From the NCBI GenBank assembly GCA_963700785.1, contig CAVOYZ010000019.1, positions 1 to 47,291 on the forward strand: a stretch of DNA of 47,291 nucleotides, written 5' to 3'. Each line of letters begins with the position of its first letter. Positions within the stretch are counted from its first letter, which is position 1. The translations under genes were made by a program, and so were the position numbers. Under the pieces are notes generated by a model. The model was not told where the DNA came from and made no database searches. It saw only the letters and a program-made list of their open reading frames with translations. This document shows positions 24,431 to 32,559 of the stretch, one piece after another. This stretch comes from CAXMST01 sp963700785. Lineage in GTDB: Bacteria; Actinomycetota; Thermoleophilia; Solirubrobacterales; 70-9.

Positions 24431-25774
24431 ATGGTCGATTGGGGACGGATCCGCTACGCGCGCAACGGCGACGCCTCGATCGCCTACCGGGTCGGCGGCG
24501 AGGGCCCGATCGATCTGCTGTTCATCACCGGCTTCGTCAGCCACCTGGAGCTGTTCTTCGAGCTGCCCGCCGCCCGGCACTTCTTCGACCGGCTCGCCTC
24601 GTTCGCGCGGGTGATCGTCTTCGACAAGCGGGGAATGGGCCTCTCCGACCGCGACGCCGGCGCCTACACGATCGAGAACGTCGCCGCCGACGCGGTCGCC
24701 GTCCTCGACGCCGCCGGCTCCGAGCGGGCGGCGCTCTTCGGGGTCTCCGAGGGCGGCCCGGCCTCGGTGATGCTCGCCGCGACCCGCCCCGACCGGGTCA
24801 GCTCGATGGCCCTCTACGGCACCTACGCCCGGCTGACGCAGACCGAGGACTACCCGGAGGGCATCCCGCTCGAGGTGCTGCGGGAGAACTGGTCGGCCTT
24901 CAGGGAGAGCTGGGGAAGCCCGGCCTCGCTCGGCTCTTTGCGCCGAGCATGGCCGGCGACCCCGAGCTGCGGGAATGGTGGGGCCGGATGCTGCGCTCGG
25001 GGGCGAGTCCCGGCGTGATCGAGACGCTCGGCGAGATGTACGAGCGGCTCGACGTCCGCGGCCTGCTCGACTCGGTCGCGGTCCCGAGCCTGATCCTCTA
25101 CCGCGCTGACGACCGCATCACCCCGCCGGCGCTTGCGCGGGCGCTCGCCGCCGGGATCCCCGGGAGCCCGCCTGGTCGAGCTGCCCGGCGAGGACCACCT
25201 GTTCTGCGCCGCCGACCAGGACGCGCTGCTCGACGAGGTCGAGGAGTTCTTCACCGGCCGCCCGGCGACGGCCGAGCCCGAGCGGGCGCTGGCGACGGTG
25301 CTGTTCACCGACCTGGTCGACTCGACCGCGACCGCGGCGGAGCTCGGCGACCGCCGCTGGCGCTCGCTGCTCGAGCAGTTCAACCGGCTCGCGCGGCGTG
25401 AGGTCGATCGGCAGGACGGGCGCCTGGTGAAGACGACGGGAGACGGCCTGCTGGCCACCTTCGACGGCCCCGCCCGCGGCGTCCGGGCGGCGCTCGCGAT
25501 CCGCGACCTCGGCAGCTCGCTCGGGGTGCGGACCAGGGGCGGCCTGCACACCGGCGAGTGCGAGCTGATCGCCGACGACATCGGCGGCCTCGCGGTCCAT
25601 ATCGCCTCCCGGGTCGAGGGCCTGGCGGAGCCCGACCAGGTGGCGACGACCGGCACCGTCGCCGATCTGGTCGTCGGCTCCGGCCTCGAGTTCCGCGACA
25701 TCGGCCCGCACGCGCTGAAGGGCGTCCCGGGCGAGTGGCGGATCAGCGTCGTCGCCGGCGACGCCGAGCGCTAG
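24431..25774 (+). CDS. Alpha/beta hydrolase fused to class III nucleotide cyclase domain (two compensating frame breaks)
   Basis: About 447 residues when repaired. The N-terminal 270 residues are an alpha/beta hydrolase with nucleophile elbow GVSEG (LFGVSEGGPAS) and the block VFDKRGMGLSD. The rest is a class III adenylate/guanylate cyclase homology domain with TVLFTDLVDSTATA and TTGDGLLATFD, which hold the two metal aspartates. The frame shifts at about 24912-24915, where a G run is one base short, and returns at about 25162-25164, where a G run is one base long. The middle frame encodes GKPGLARLFAPSMAG and PSLILYRADDRITPP, clearly hydrolase sequence. The net change is zero, so both are probably assembly errors. 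The cyclase may be controlled by ligand binding to the hydrolase part (inference). Confidence 0.83.
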
Positions 25775-25790
25775 CCGCGCGAGCGGCCGC

Positions 25791-26854
25791 TCAGCCGCGC
25801 AGCGCCGCCAGGCGCTCGATCGTCTGCAGGCGCTCGGCCGGGTCGGCGTGGACCGGGATCGCGATCAGGCGGTCGACGCCGGCGGCCGCGTAGCGGGCCA
25901 GGCCCTCGCCGACCTCGTCCTCGTCGCCGAGCAGGCAGATCCGGTCGAGCAACTCGTCGGGCACCGCGGCGAACGCCTCCTCCTTGCGGCCCTCGAGAAA
26001 CAGCTCCTGGACCCGGTCGGCGACCTCGCCGAAGCCCATCCGCCGGGTCAGCTCCCCATAGAAGTTGTGCTGCTTCGACCCCATCCCGCCGAGATACAGC
26101 GTCAGCCGCATCCGCGCCCCGGCGCGCGCGGCCTCGAGGTCGCCGCCGATCGCGACCTGGACCGTCGGCGAGATCTCGAGATCGGCGCGCGAGCGACCCG
26201 AGCTCGCGAACCCGGCCCGCAGGTGCTCTCCCCACATCGACTCCCAGCTCGCCGGATCGAGGTAGGCCGGGATCCAGCCGTCGGCGATCTCGGCGCAGAG
26301 CTCGACCGACTTGCGGCCGATCGCGCCGAGGAAGACCGGGATCTCGTCGCGCAGCGGATGGAAGTTGAGCTTCAGCGCCTTGCCCTGCCCGCTGCGTGCC
26401 CTCGCCGCTCAGCGGCAGCGTGTAGTTCGGACCGGAGTGCTCGAGCGGGCCGCGCGCGGCGGATCACCTCGCGGACGATCTCGACGTATTCGCGGACCCG
26501 GCCCCAGGACTTCCGGTAGGGAACCCCGTACCAGCCCTCGGCGACCTGCGGCCCGCTCGGCCCGAAGCCGAAGATGAAGCGCCCGCCCGAGAGCGTGTCG
26601 AGCGTCGCCCCGGCCATCGCCGCCGCGGTCGGCGGCCGCGCCGGCGCCGGCATGATCGCCGCTCCGAGGCCGATCTCGCTCGTCTGCGGCGCCAGCCAGC
26701 CGAGCATCGAGACCGCGTCGGAGCCGTAGGACTCGTTCACCCAGACCGAGTCGTAGCCGCAGGCCTCGGCGGTCCGCACCTCCTCGACCGCCTGGGCGCC
26801 GCGCGGGCCCGAGCGCAGATGGACGAGCAGGTATCCGAGCTTGATCGCGGCCAT
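25791..26854 (-). CDS. LLM-class (F420-dependent-type) oxidoreductase (two frame breaks)
   Basis: About 353 residues after repair. It is a TIM-barrel enzyme of the luciferase-like monooxygenase class; many actinobacterial members use coenzyme F420. The N-terminal part (from ATG 26854) reads KLGYLLVHL, ACGYDSVWVNES and TLSGGRFIFGFGPSGPQ. The C-terminal part (to 25791) includes GLARYAAAGVDRLIAIPV. Between 26380 and 26450 the frame changes twice. The intermediate frame gives EHSGPNYTLPLSGEG, and the next gives KALKLNFHPLRDEIPVFLGAIG. Both breaks fall in GGG/CCC runs (26446-26448, and 26383-26385 or 26388-26390), each as one extra base. TAGGCT lies nine bases before the ATG. It converges with the cyclase fusion. 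Confidence 0.8.
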
Positions 26855-27113
26855 CGGCACGGGAGCCTACGGCCTGGCGCCGGAGCTCTCCGGTCGCTGG
26901 CGATGGTGGGAGCGAGGCGGGCTAGCCGGTGAACGATCCGGGGGGATCCGCCGGCGCCTGCTCCCGGGGTGCGCCCCGGTCGCCCGACCGCGGCGGCGGC
27001 AGGTGCCGCCCGTCGGCCGGCGGCATTGGCTGCCGCGACGGCGAAGTTACGGACGGCGCCGGACGGCGAAACCCGATCGCGGGCCCGCGCACCCGAAAAG
27101 CGCCCCAGAAAGA

Positions 27114-27143
27114 CGAAACCCCCCGTCGGACGGGGGGGTTTCG
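27114..27143 (-). terminator. Strong GC hairpin, probable terminator
   Basis: CGAAACCCCCC (27114-27124) pairs with GGGGGGGTTTCG around the loop GTCGGAC, with one extra G. On the minus strand the stem is followed by TCTTTCT. Six A residues flank it on the plus side. It would end a minus-strand transcript arising before 27360; no plus-strand gene precedes it. Confidence 0.55.
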
Positions 27144-27363
27144 AAAAAACGGGTACGGTGCGGCCCTTCTTGCCTGCCTCGCGCGTAGCCTTCGCGCGTT
27201 CGAAGCCTTCCGGGCCGCTTCGAGAGCCTCACTCCACATGGCTTCGTGAAGTTCTTCTCTCTCCCGTACCGCGCCAGCGACGCTATCTGATCGTTTCCGG
27301 CGATGCAAGCCGTGTTTTCGCATTTTGCGGGCGAAGAGCCGTCCAGAAGGGCCGCCCAGGCAC

Positions 27364-27397
27364 AAAAAAGAGCCGGGCCGCTCTCGCGGCCCGGCTC
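27364..27397 (-). terminator. Rho-independent terminator of the cold-shock gene
   Basis: On the minus strand a perfect 12-bp stem (GAGCCGGGCCGC with GCGGCCCGGCTC, loop GAGA) is followed directly by six T residues. It begins 29 bases after the stop of the cold-shock gene. Confidence 0.9.
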
Positions 27398-27426
27398 GCA
27401 GAGCGCTGGTCGGCGCTCCCGGTGGA

Positions 27427-27630
27427 TCAGCCGCCGGGGGCGACGTTGACCGCCTGGATGCCCTTCGGGCTGTCCTCGACGTCGAAGGTGACGCGGTCGC
27501 CCTCGGCGATCCGCGCGCCGGGCGCGATGCCGGAGACGTGGACGAACGCGTCCTTGTCGCCGCCGTCATCGACCTCGATGAAGCCGTAGCCCTTCTCGTC
27601 GTTGAACCACTTGACGGTTCCAGTAGCCAT
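27427..27630 (-). CDS. csp: Cold-shock domain protein (CspA family)
   Basis: A 67-residue single-stranded nucleic-acid-binding protein, an RNA chaperone. The RNP1 motif is KGYGFIEV and RNP2 is DAFVHVS, after the invariant TVKWFNDEKGYGFI start. The length matches the family. ATG 27630 is preceded by TTGGAGGGAACTC, a strong ribosome-binding site. The roughly 110 bases upstream are relatively AT-rich (GTTTAGTAGG, CCGTTTAGG) and probably hold the promoter and a long leader as in other csp genes. A perfect terminator follows. Monocistronic. Confidence 0.97.
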   Translation of the reverse strand: MATGTVKWFNDEKGYGFIEVDDGGDKDAFVHVSGIAPGARIAEGDRVTFDVEDSPKGIQAVNVAPGG

Positions 27631-27791
27631 GAGTTCCCTCCAATGGCGTCGTGCTTTTGGCCGTTTGGAGAGCGATGCTGACCTGCACCGGTTCCTACTA
27701 AACCTCGTATTGGTCGCGAAGCCTAAACGGTTCCGAGGCGGGGATGGATTTCGCCTCCGGGGATCGCCCACCATGCGAAGATCCATGGCCG

Positions 27792-29744
27792 ATGGCTGAC
27801 GCTACCGAGCAGCTCGAGACGCCGGCGAAGGTCGACCCAGCGGCGCTCGGCGACTACCTCGACGCCCCCTACGGCGAGATCCGCGCCCAGGGGCGCGAGC
27901 TCCTCGCCCGCCCCGAGCTCGCCCCGATCGACCCGGAGATCTCAACCGAGGAGTACCGCGAGCGGGTCCTCGAGTGGGTGAAGCTGCTCGCCGACGAGGG
28001 CCACACGACCCGCGGTCTGCCGCCCGAGTACGGCGGCGGTGGCGACATCGGCGGCTCGGTCGCCGCCTTCGAGACGCTGGCGCTCGGCGATCTCTCGCTG
28101 CTGGTCAAGACCGGCGTCCAGTTCGGGCTGTTCGGCGGCGCGATCCTGCAGCTCGGGACCAAGCGCCACCACGACGCCTACCTCGCCGAGATCGTCTCCC
28201 TGAAGCTGCCCGGCTGCTTCGCGATGAGCGAGTCGGGCCACGGCTCCGACGTGCAGTCGGTGCGGACCACCGCCACCTACGACGTCGCCACCCAGGAGTT
28301 CGTGATCGAGACCCCGACCCCCGCCGACCGCAAGGACTGGATCGGCAACGCCGCGGCACACGGCCGCACCGCGGTCGTCTTCGCGCAGCTGATCATCGCT
28401 GAGGAGCGCCACGGCGTGCACGCCTTCGTCGTCCCGATCCGCAGCGACAAGGGCAAGCCGCTGGACGGGGTGACGATCGAGGACTGCGGCCACAAGATCG
28501 GGCTCAACGGAGTCGACAACGGCCGCCTCTACTTCGACGGCGTCCGCATCCCCCGCGACAACCTGCTCGATCGCTACGCGTCGGTCACCGAGCGCGGCCG
28601 CTACACCTCGCCGATCGAGAGCCCCACCGGGCGCTTCTTCACGATGGTCGGCACCCTCGTCCAGGGCCGCGTCTCGGTCGCCGGCGCCGGCCTTTCGGTC
28701 AGCGAGGTCGCACTGACGATCGCGATCCGCCACGCCGAGCGCCGGCGGCAGTTCGGCCGCACCGAGGGCGGCGAGGACGTGCCGCTGCTCGACTACCGCG
28801 CGCACCGGCGCCGGCTGCTGCCGCTCCTGGCGCGCAGCTACGCGCTCAGCTTCATCCAGACCGAGATGGTCGCCGAGCTCGACGCGGTCTTCGGCGGCAC
28901 CGAGGACGACGAGCAGGCACGGCGCGAGCTCGAGACCAGAGCCGCCGGGGTCAAGGCCTACGCGACCTGGCATGCGATCGAGTCGCTTCAGGTCGGGCGC
29001 GAGGCCTGCGGCGGGCTCGGGTACCTGACCTCGTCGGGGTTCGACGCCCGCAAGGCGGACGCCGAGATCTTCGCCACCTTCGAGGGCGACAACACGGTCT
29101 TGCTGCAGCTCGTCGCCAAGAGCCTGCTGACCGGCTACCGCGAGGAGTTCGGTGACCTCGACCCGCTCGGCATGGCCGGCTTCATCGCCGCGCAGGTGAT
29201 CGAGCGCTTCGTCGAGCGCTCCTCGGCGCGCCAGCTCTGGGGCCGGATCTGGGACGAGATCACGCCCGACTCCGAGGAGGACGGCGACCTCAACCGGCGC
29301 GAGTACCAGCTCGCCCTGTTCGCCTGGCGCGAGGACCACGTGCTCGCCAGCGCCGCCCGCCGGCTGCGGAGCGGGATCGACGACGGCTACGACCCGTTCG
29401 AGGTCTTCAACGCCTGCCAGGACCACCTGCTGGTCGCCGCCCGCGCCAACATCGACCGCCAGATCCTCGAGGCGTTCAACCGCGGGGTCGAGGCCTGCGA
29501 GGACGAGGCCTCGCGGGCGCTGCTCGACCGGGTCTGCGACCTCTACGCCCTGAGCGTGATCGAGCAGCACCGCGGCTGGTACCAGGAGCACGACCGGATC
29601 TCCTCGACCCGCTCGAAGGCCGTGACCCGCAACGTCAACGCGCTCGTCGACGAGCTGCGCCCGCAGGCCGGCGTCCTCGTCGACGCGCTGCGCGTCCCCG
29701 ACTGCGTGCTGCCCGAGTTCGGCCCCGACGGCATCGTCGGCTGA
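27792..29744 (+). CDS. Acyl-CoA oxidase/dehydrogenase (ACOX-type)
   Basis: A 650-residue FAD flavoprotein that introduces the trans-2 double bond in acyl-CoA. The length and the C-terminal extension beyond 450 residues are those of acyl-CoA oxidases rather than 380-residue dehydrogenases. Signature blocks: CFAMSESGHGSDVQSV (about residue 142), KIGLNGVDNGRLYFDGVRIPRDNLLD, RRRQFGR, and EIFATFEGDNTVLLQL with the catalytic glutamate. The start ATG 27792 gives ADATEQLETP; the frame is open upstream without conserved residues. It stands alone on the plus strand and converges with DUF3891 four bases away. Electron acceptor (oxygen or ETF) is not predictable. Confidence 0.92.
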   Translation: MADATEQLETPAKVDPAALGDYLDAPYGEIRAQGRELLARPELAPIDPEISTEEYRERVLEWVKLLADEGHTTRGLPPEYGGGGDIGGSVAAFETLALGDLSLLVKTGVQFGLFGGAILQLGTKRHHDAYLAEIVSLKLPGCFAMSESGHGSDVQSVRTTATYDVATQEFVIETPTPADRKDWIGNAAAHGRTAVVFAQLIIAEERHGVHAFVVPIRSDKGKPLDGVTIEDCGHKIGLNGVDNGRLYFDGVRIPRDNLLDRYASVTERGRYTSPIESPTGRFFTMVGTLVQGRVSVAGAGLSVSEVALTIAIRHAERRRQFGRTEGGEDVPLLDYRAHRRRLLPLLARSYALSFIQTEMVAELDAVFGGTEDDEQARRELETRAAGVKAYATWHAIESLQVGREACGGLGYLTSSGFDARKADAEIFATFEGDNTVLLQLVAKSLLTGYREEFGDLDPLGMAGFIAAQVIERFVERSSARQLWGRIWDEITPDSEEDGDLNRREYQLALFAWREDHVLASAARRLRSGIDDGYDPFEVFNACQDHLLVAARANIDRQILEAFNRGVEACEDEASRALLDRVCDLYALSVIEQHRGWYQEHDRISSTRSKAVTRNVNALVDELRPQAGVLVDALRVPDCVLPEFGPDGIVG

Positions 29745-29748
29745 GCGC

Positions 29749-30540
29749 TCAGCTCCGCGGCGGCACCAGCCTCACCGACAGGGTCTCGGGCTCGGCGCCG
29801 GCGAGCGCGGCCCGGAGATGCTCGCGGTCGGCGAGCGGGCCCGGCAGGCGGCGGCCGCTCGCCTCGAGCTCGAGCTCGGCGGCGGCGAACGGCCAGGGAT
29901 CGACCTCGACCAGCCCCTCCCCCACCTCGCGCATCGCGATCGTCTGCGCCTCGCAGCCCGCCGCCGGGACCGCCTCGAACGAGTCGGGCAGCCGCGGCAT
30001 GCAGACCGCCAGCGACATCGCGTCCCAGATCTCGATCAGCTTGCGGTTGCGCTCGATCGCGGCGGGATCGGAGAGCCCCCCGGAGCCCGGCTCGGCGGCA
30101 GCCTCCGCGAGCCACGCGGCGCGCAGCTCCCGCTGCTCGGCGCGGTAGGCCGCGAGCGCCTGCCGGCCGTCCTCGTCGCCGGGGTCGAGCCGCCGGTAGC
30201 CGAGCAGGTAGTCGCCGTGCAGCGAGACCAGCGCGCCCGCGTAGGGGGACTCGGCCGCGACCAGCGACGGCCCCCGGCGCCAGCACTCGAGCCACGCCCC
30301 GAGCGGCATCCGCATGAAGCCCAGCGGCAGGCCGGTCTCGGGGTCACGCTCGGGGTCGGCGTCGAAGGCGTCCATCCCGTCGTCGTGACGGGCCGCTGCG
30401 AGGCAGACCTGCTCCCGCGGCTCGGGCGCCGAGAACCTCTCGTTCCCCCAGGCGCGGGCGATCTGCCCGGAGATCCTCGCGTGCTCCGATTGGGGGATGC
30501 AGAGCGCGCCCGGCGAGCCGCTGTCCGCGCGAACGACCAC
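29749..30540 (-). CDS. DUF3891 family protein
   Basis: A 263-residue soluble protein matching my recollection of the DUF3891 family. The N-terminus has the spaced IPQSEHARISGQIARAWGN, then LAAARHDDGMDAFDADP, an HD-like His-Asp pair that might bind metal. In the centre come LVSLHGDYLLGYR and EIWDAMSLAVCMPRLP. The histidines and acidic residues resemble an HD-domain hydrolase, but this is speculative and no function is known. GTG 30540; no clear ribosome site. It converges on the acyl-CoA oxidase gene. Confidence 0.75.
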   Translation of the reverse strand: MVVRADSGSPGALCIPQSEHARISGQIARAWGNERFSAPEPREQVCLAAARHDDGMDAFDADPERDPETGLPLGFMRMPLGAWLECWRRGPSLVAAESPYAGALVSLHGDYLLGYRRLDPGDEDGRQALAAYRAEQRELRAAWLAEAAAEPGSGGLSDPAAIERNRKLIEIWDAMSLAVCMPRLPDSFEAVPAAGCEAQTIAMREVGEGLVEVDPWPFAAAELELEASGRRLPGPLADREHLRAALAGAEPETLSVRLVPPRS

Positions 30541-30599
30541 GCGGCCACCCTGACAGATGCCGGGTGGCCGCGGCGGTCGACCGAGGGGCCGGAAGCGGT

Positions 30600-31178
30600 T
30601 CAGGCGGCGAGCGCCGGTTCGCGCTCTACGATTTCGGCGGCCAGCTCGGCGAGCAGCGCGGTCAGGGTCTCGACGTGGGCTTGGTCGACGAGGCTGCCGC
30701 GCCGGTCGAAGGCCTCGTGCGCGCCGCCGAGTGCCAGCTCGCCCTCGAGTACCCGGGCGCCCGCCGAGCCGAGCACCTTGCGCAGCTCGGCCTGCGCCCA
30801 GGCGGCCCCGAACGGGGCGGGTGAGGCGCCGACCACAGCGGCCGGCTTGCCCTGCAGGGCCGCATCGCCGCGGGGCCTCGAGGCCCAGTCGATCGCGTTC
30901 TTCAACGCTCCGGGAATCGACGAGTTGTACTCGGGGGTGGCGATCAGCAGCGCGTCGGCAGCCGCGATCGCCGCGCGAAACGCCTCCACCGCGGCCCCGG
31001 GATCGTGCTCGATGTCCTCGTCGAAGTGCGGCAACGAGCGCAGTCGATCGGAATCGAGGATCTCGATCTCGACGTTGTCTCGGACTCCATGCTCTTGGGC
31101 GGCTTCGAGCAGACTCCGGTTATGGGAGGAGGCCCGGAGACTGCCGGGGATGGCCAGGATTCTCAGCTTGTCGTTCAT
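30600..31178 (-). CDS. NADPH-dependent FMN reductase family protein
   Basis: A 192-residue flavodoxin-like protein that reduces flavin, quinone or azo compounds with NAD(P)H. The FMN phosphate loop is GSLRASSHNRSLLEA (residues 12-26) and the second flavin loop TPEYNSSIPGALKNAIDW (about residues 80-97). ATG 31178 follows AAAGGAGCACCA, a good ribosome site. The promoter region carries two tandem inverted repeats (31206-31219 and 31236-31249), so it is probably repressed by a dimeric regulator and induced by a small molecule or oxidant. The regulator is not encoded nearby. Confidence 0.9.
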   Translation of the reverse strand: MNDKLRILAIPGSLRASSHNRSLLEAAQEHGVRDNVEIEILDSDRLRSLPHFDEDIEHDPGAAVEAFRAAIAAADALLIATPEYNSSIPGALKNAIDWASRPRGDAALQGKPAAVVGASPAPFGAAWAQAELRKVLGSAGARVLEGELALGGAHEAFDRRGSLVDQAHVETLTALLAELAAEIVEREPALAA

Positions 31179-31205
31179 TGGTGCTCCTTTGGCTTCTCTA
31201 GATTG

Positions 31206-31219
31206 GTTGCTTATGCAAC
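31206..31219. promoter_or_regulatory. Operator candidate 1: GTTGC-TTAT-GCAAC
   Basis: A perfect five-base inverted repeat with a four-base centre, followed by TACT. It lies just downstream of the probable -10 (TAGAGT) of the FMN reductase gene. Shape and length suit a MarR-family dimer. Confidence 0.65.
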
Positions 31220-31235
31220 TACTCTACCAGAGATA

Positions 31236-31249
31236 GGTGCGTACGCAAC
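31236..31249. promoter_or_regulatory. Operator candidate 2: GGTGC-GTAC-GCAAC
   Basis: A second copy of the same dyad, also followed by TACT, centred 30 bases from the first, roughly three helical turns. It overlaps the probable -35 (TTGCGT, minus strand), 16 bases upstream of TAGAGT. Confidence 0.65.
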
Positions 31250-31284
31250 TACTTTGGGCGCGACCCTGCTGCTCCGGACGGGTA

Positions 31285-31290
31285 TAGGCT
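31285..31290 (+). promoter_or_regulatory. -10 box of a probable leaderless promoter
   Basis: TAGGCT (within GGTATAGGCT) ends six bases before GTG 31297. Confidence 0.5.
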
Positions 31291-31296
31291 CGGTGC

Positions 31297-31659
31297 GTGA
31301 TCGAGCCGCTCGACGACATGCCCGACGGAGTGCTCGGCTTCCGCGCGGTCGACGAGGTCGAGGCCGAGGACTACCAGCAGGTGCTGCGACCGGCGATCGA
31401 CGCGGCGATAGAGGCCCACGGCAAGGTCCGCTTCGTCTACCTGCTCGGCCCCGCCTTCGACGAGTACGAGGGCGGCGCGATGCTCGAGGACGCGAAGCTC
31501 GGCGTCGAGCACCCGTTCTCGTTCGAGCGGGTCGCGCTGGTCACCGACGCCGCCTGGGCGAAGCCGGCGATGCGCGCCTTCAGCGTCCTTTGGCCCGGCG
31601 TCTTCCGCGCCTTCCCGGTCGCCGAGCTCGAGGCCGCGAAGGCCTGGGCAGCCGCCTAG
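31297..31659 (+). CDS. SpoIIAA-like/STAS-fold protein
   Basis: A 120-residue protein of the SpoIIAA-like (formerly DUF3478) group. The pattern of the family is visible: GVLGFRAVDEVEAEDYQQVLRP at the start, a strand KVRFVYLLG, the loop FDEYEGGAMLEDAKLG, HPFSFERVALVTD, and the end WAKPAMRAFSVLWPGVFRAFP. STAS folds often act in protein-protein or lipid interactions; no phosphorylatable serine can be named with confidence. The leaderless start GTG 31297 is supported by TAGGCT six bases upstream. It overlaps the convergent HD gene by four bases. Confidence 0.82.
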   Translation: MIEPLDDMPDGVLGFRAVDEVEAEDYQQVLRPAIDAAIEAHGKVRFVYLLGPAFDEYEGGAMLEDAKLGVEHPFSFERVALVTDAAWAKPAMRAFSVLWPGVFRAFPVAELEAAKAWAAA

Positions 31660-32264
31660 CTTTCCCTGACCCGCCGGTCGAGCTCCGCGACCACCTCGCG
31701 CAGCTCGTCCAGCGCATGGCCGCCGGCGGCGCCGATCTCGCCCCGCCGGGCCTCGAAGGCGCCGAGCAGGGTCCGGTAGTACCAGAGCGTGCCCTCGCGG
31801 CGGCCGGCGAAGCGGCTGAAGACCCCCTCGCCGTGGCGCCGGTAGTCGGAGAGGATCGAGCGGGCGTTGTGCAGCTTGTCGGCGATCGAGACCCGCAGCT
31901 CGTCGGGCCGCTTGGCGGCGATCTCGGCGATGTAGGCCTCCTTGCGCGCCCGCCAGGGCAGCTTCGGCTCGCTCACCGAGTCGCTGTTGGCAAGCACGAT
32001 CCTGGCGACGTCGTCGCCGAAGCGCTCGCGGATCTCGGCCTCCGCCTCGATCCCGCCGCCGTCCTCGATCACGTCGTGGAGCAGCGCCGCGATTGCCTCG
32101 TCCTCGGAGCTCTCCATCTCGAGCACCAGCGAGGTGACGGCGAGCAGATGGGCGGCGTAGGGGATGTTGGTCTGCTTACGCCGGTCGTGGCGGTGGTGCT
32201 CGAGCGCGTAGCCGAACGCCTCCTCGAAGCGGGGGCCGAGCGGGTGGGCGGGCTCTGAGCTCAC
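31656..32264 (-). CDS. HD-domain phosphohydrolase, SpoT/(p)ppGpp-hydrolase-like
   Basis: A 202-residue HD hydrolase. The metal-binding His-Asp is in LLHDVIEDGG (about residue 63), preceded by PYAAHLLAVTSLVLE and followed by ADKLHNARSILSDYR. These match the hydrolase half of RelA/SpoT-type proteins and small alarmone hydrolases. The synthetase, TGS and ACT parts are absent, so it would only degrade (p)ppGpp or a related nucleotide. GTG 32264 is chosen because TAGCGT (32271-32276) ends six bases before it. Substrate is inferred from family similarity. Confidence 0.83.
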   Translation of the reverse strand: MSSEPAHPLGPRFEEAFGYALEHHRHDRRKQTNIPYAAHLLAVTSLVLEMESSEDEAIAALLHDVIEDGGGIEAEAEIRERFGDDVARIVLANSDSVSEPKLPWRARKEAYIAEIAAKRPDELRVSIADKLHNARSILSDYRRHGEGVFSRFAGRREGTLWYYRTLLGAFEARRGEIGAAGGHALDELREVVAELDRRVRES

Positions 32265-32270
32265 TCCCCC

Positions 32271-32276
32271 ACGCTA
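32271..32276 (-). promoter_or_regulatory. -10 box of a probable leaderless promoter
   Basis: TAGCGT on the minus strand ends six bases before GTG 32264 of the HD hydrolase gene. Confidence 0.45.
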
Positions 32277-32301
32277 CCCGCCGCGCCCGGGCGCGGCGGG
32301 C

Positions 32302-32559
32302 CTACTCGCCGCCGGCGGCCTCGAGCTGCTCGACCAGCTTGTCGAGGTCGAGCTTCTCGAGCTCGCCGGAGACCGCGTCGAGCTCGCCCTTGCAGTACTC
32401 GACCAGGCCCTTGCCCTCGCGGACCAGGCCGAGCGTCTCGCGCAGCTCCGCCTTGCCGGAGTCGAGCCGAGCGATGATCTCCTCGAGCCGGCCGACGGCG
32501 GCCTCGTAGCTCTCGGGGTGGCGCGATTCGTCGTCTGCTTGGGCGGGGCTGTCAGGCAT
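32302..32559 (-). CDS. xseB: Exodeoxyribonuclease VII small subunit
   Basis: An 85-residue helical subunit of exonuclease VII, which degrades single-stranded DNA into oligonucleotides. The XseB pattern is clear: SYEAAVGRLEEIIARLDSG (residues 17-35), then a second helix with GLVEYCKGELDAV. It overlaps the end of xseA by eight bases, giving the usual xseA-xseB operon with coupled translation. The short acidic N-terminus is poorly conserved, as expected. Confidence 0.94.
   Translation of the reverse strand: MPDSPAQADDESRHPESYEAAVGRLEEIIARLDSGKAELRETLGLVREGKGLVEYCKGELDAVSGELEKLDLDKLVEQLEAAGGE

Larger units (their letters stand above)
26855..27426. other. Long intergenic region with a hairpin and a possible short minus-strand transcript
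   Basis: These 572 bases contain no convincing protein gene. Between the cold-shock terminator (27364-27397) and a second hairpin (27114-27143), both oriented for minus-strand transcripts, is a stretch of lower GC. It has an open minus-strand frame from ATG near 27315 (MRKHGLHRRKRSD, then EALEAARKASNARRLRARQ) that runs through the second hairpin and has no ribosome-binding site. The same stretch has short arms GGTACGG and CCGTACC enclosing about 110 bases. It could be a small RNA, a small basic protein or nothing. The part from 26870 to 27110 shows nothing I can name. Confidence 0.35.

Noticed and set aside
27170..27240. A tRNA-like T-loop (TTCGAAC) in the intergenic region.
   Set aside because: The flanking bases do not form a five-base T stem, and there is no acceptor, D or anticodon arm at the right spacing.
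27150..27280. A small signal-recognition-particle RNA suggested by CCGGAAGG.
   Set aside because: The conserved asymmetric loop sequence of 4.5S RNA is missing.
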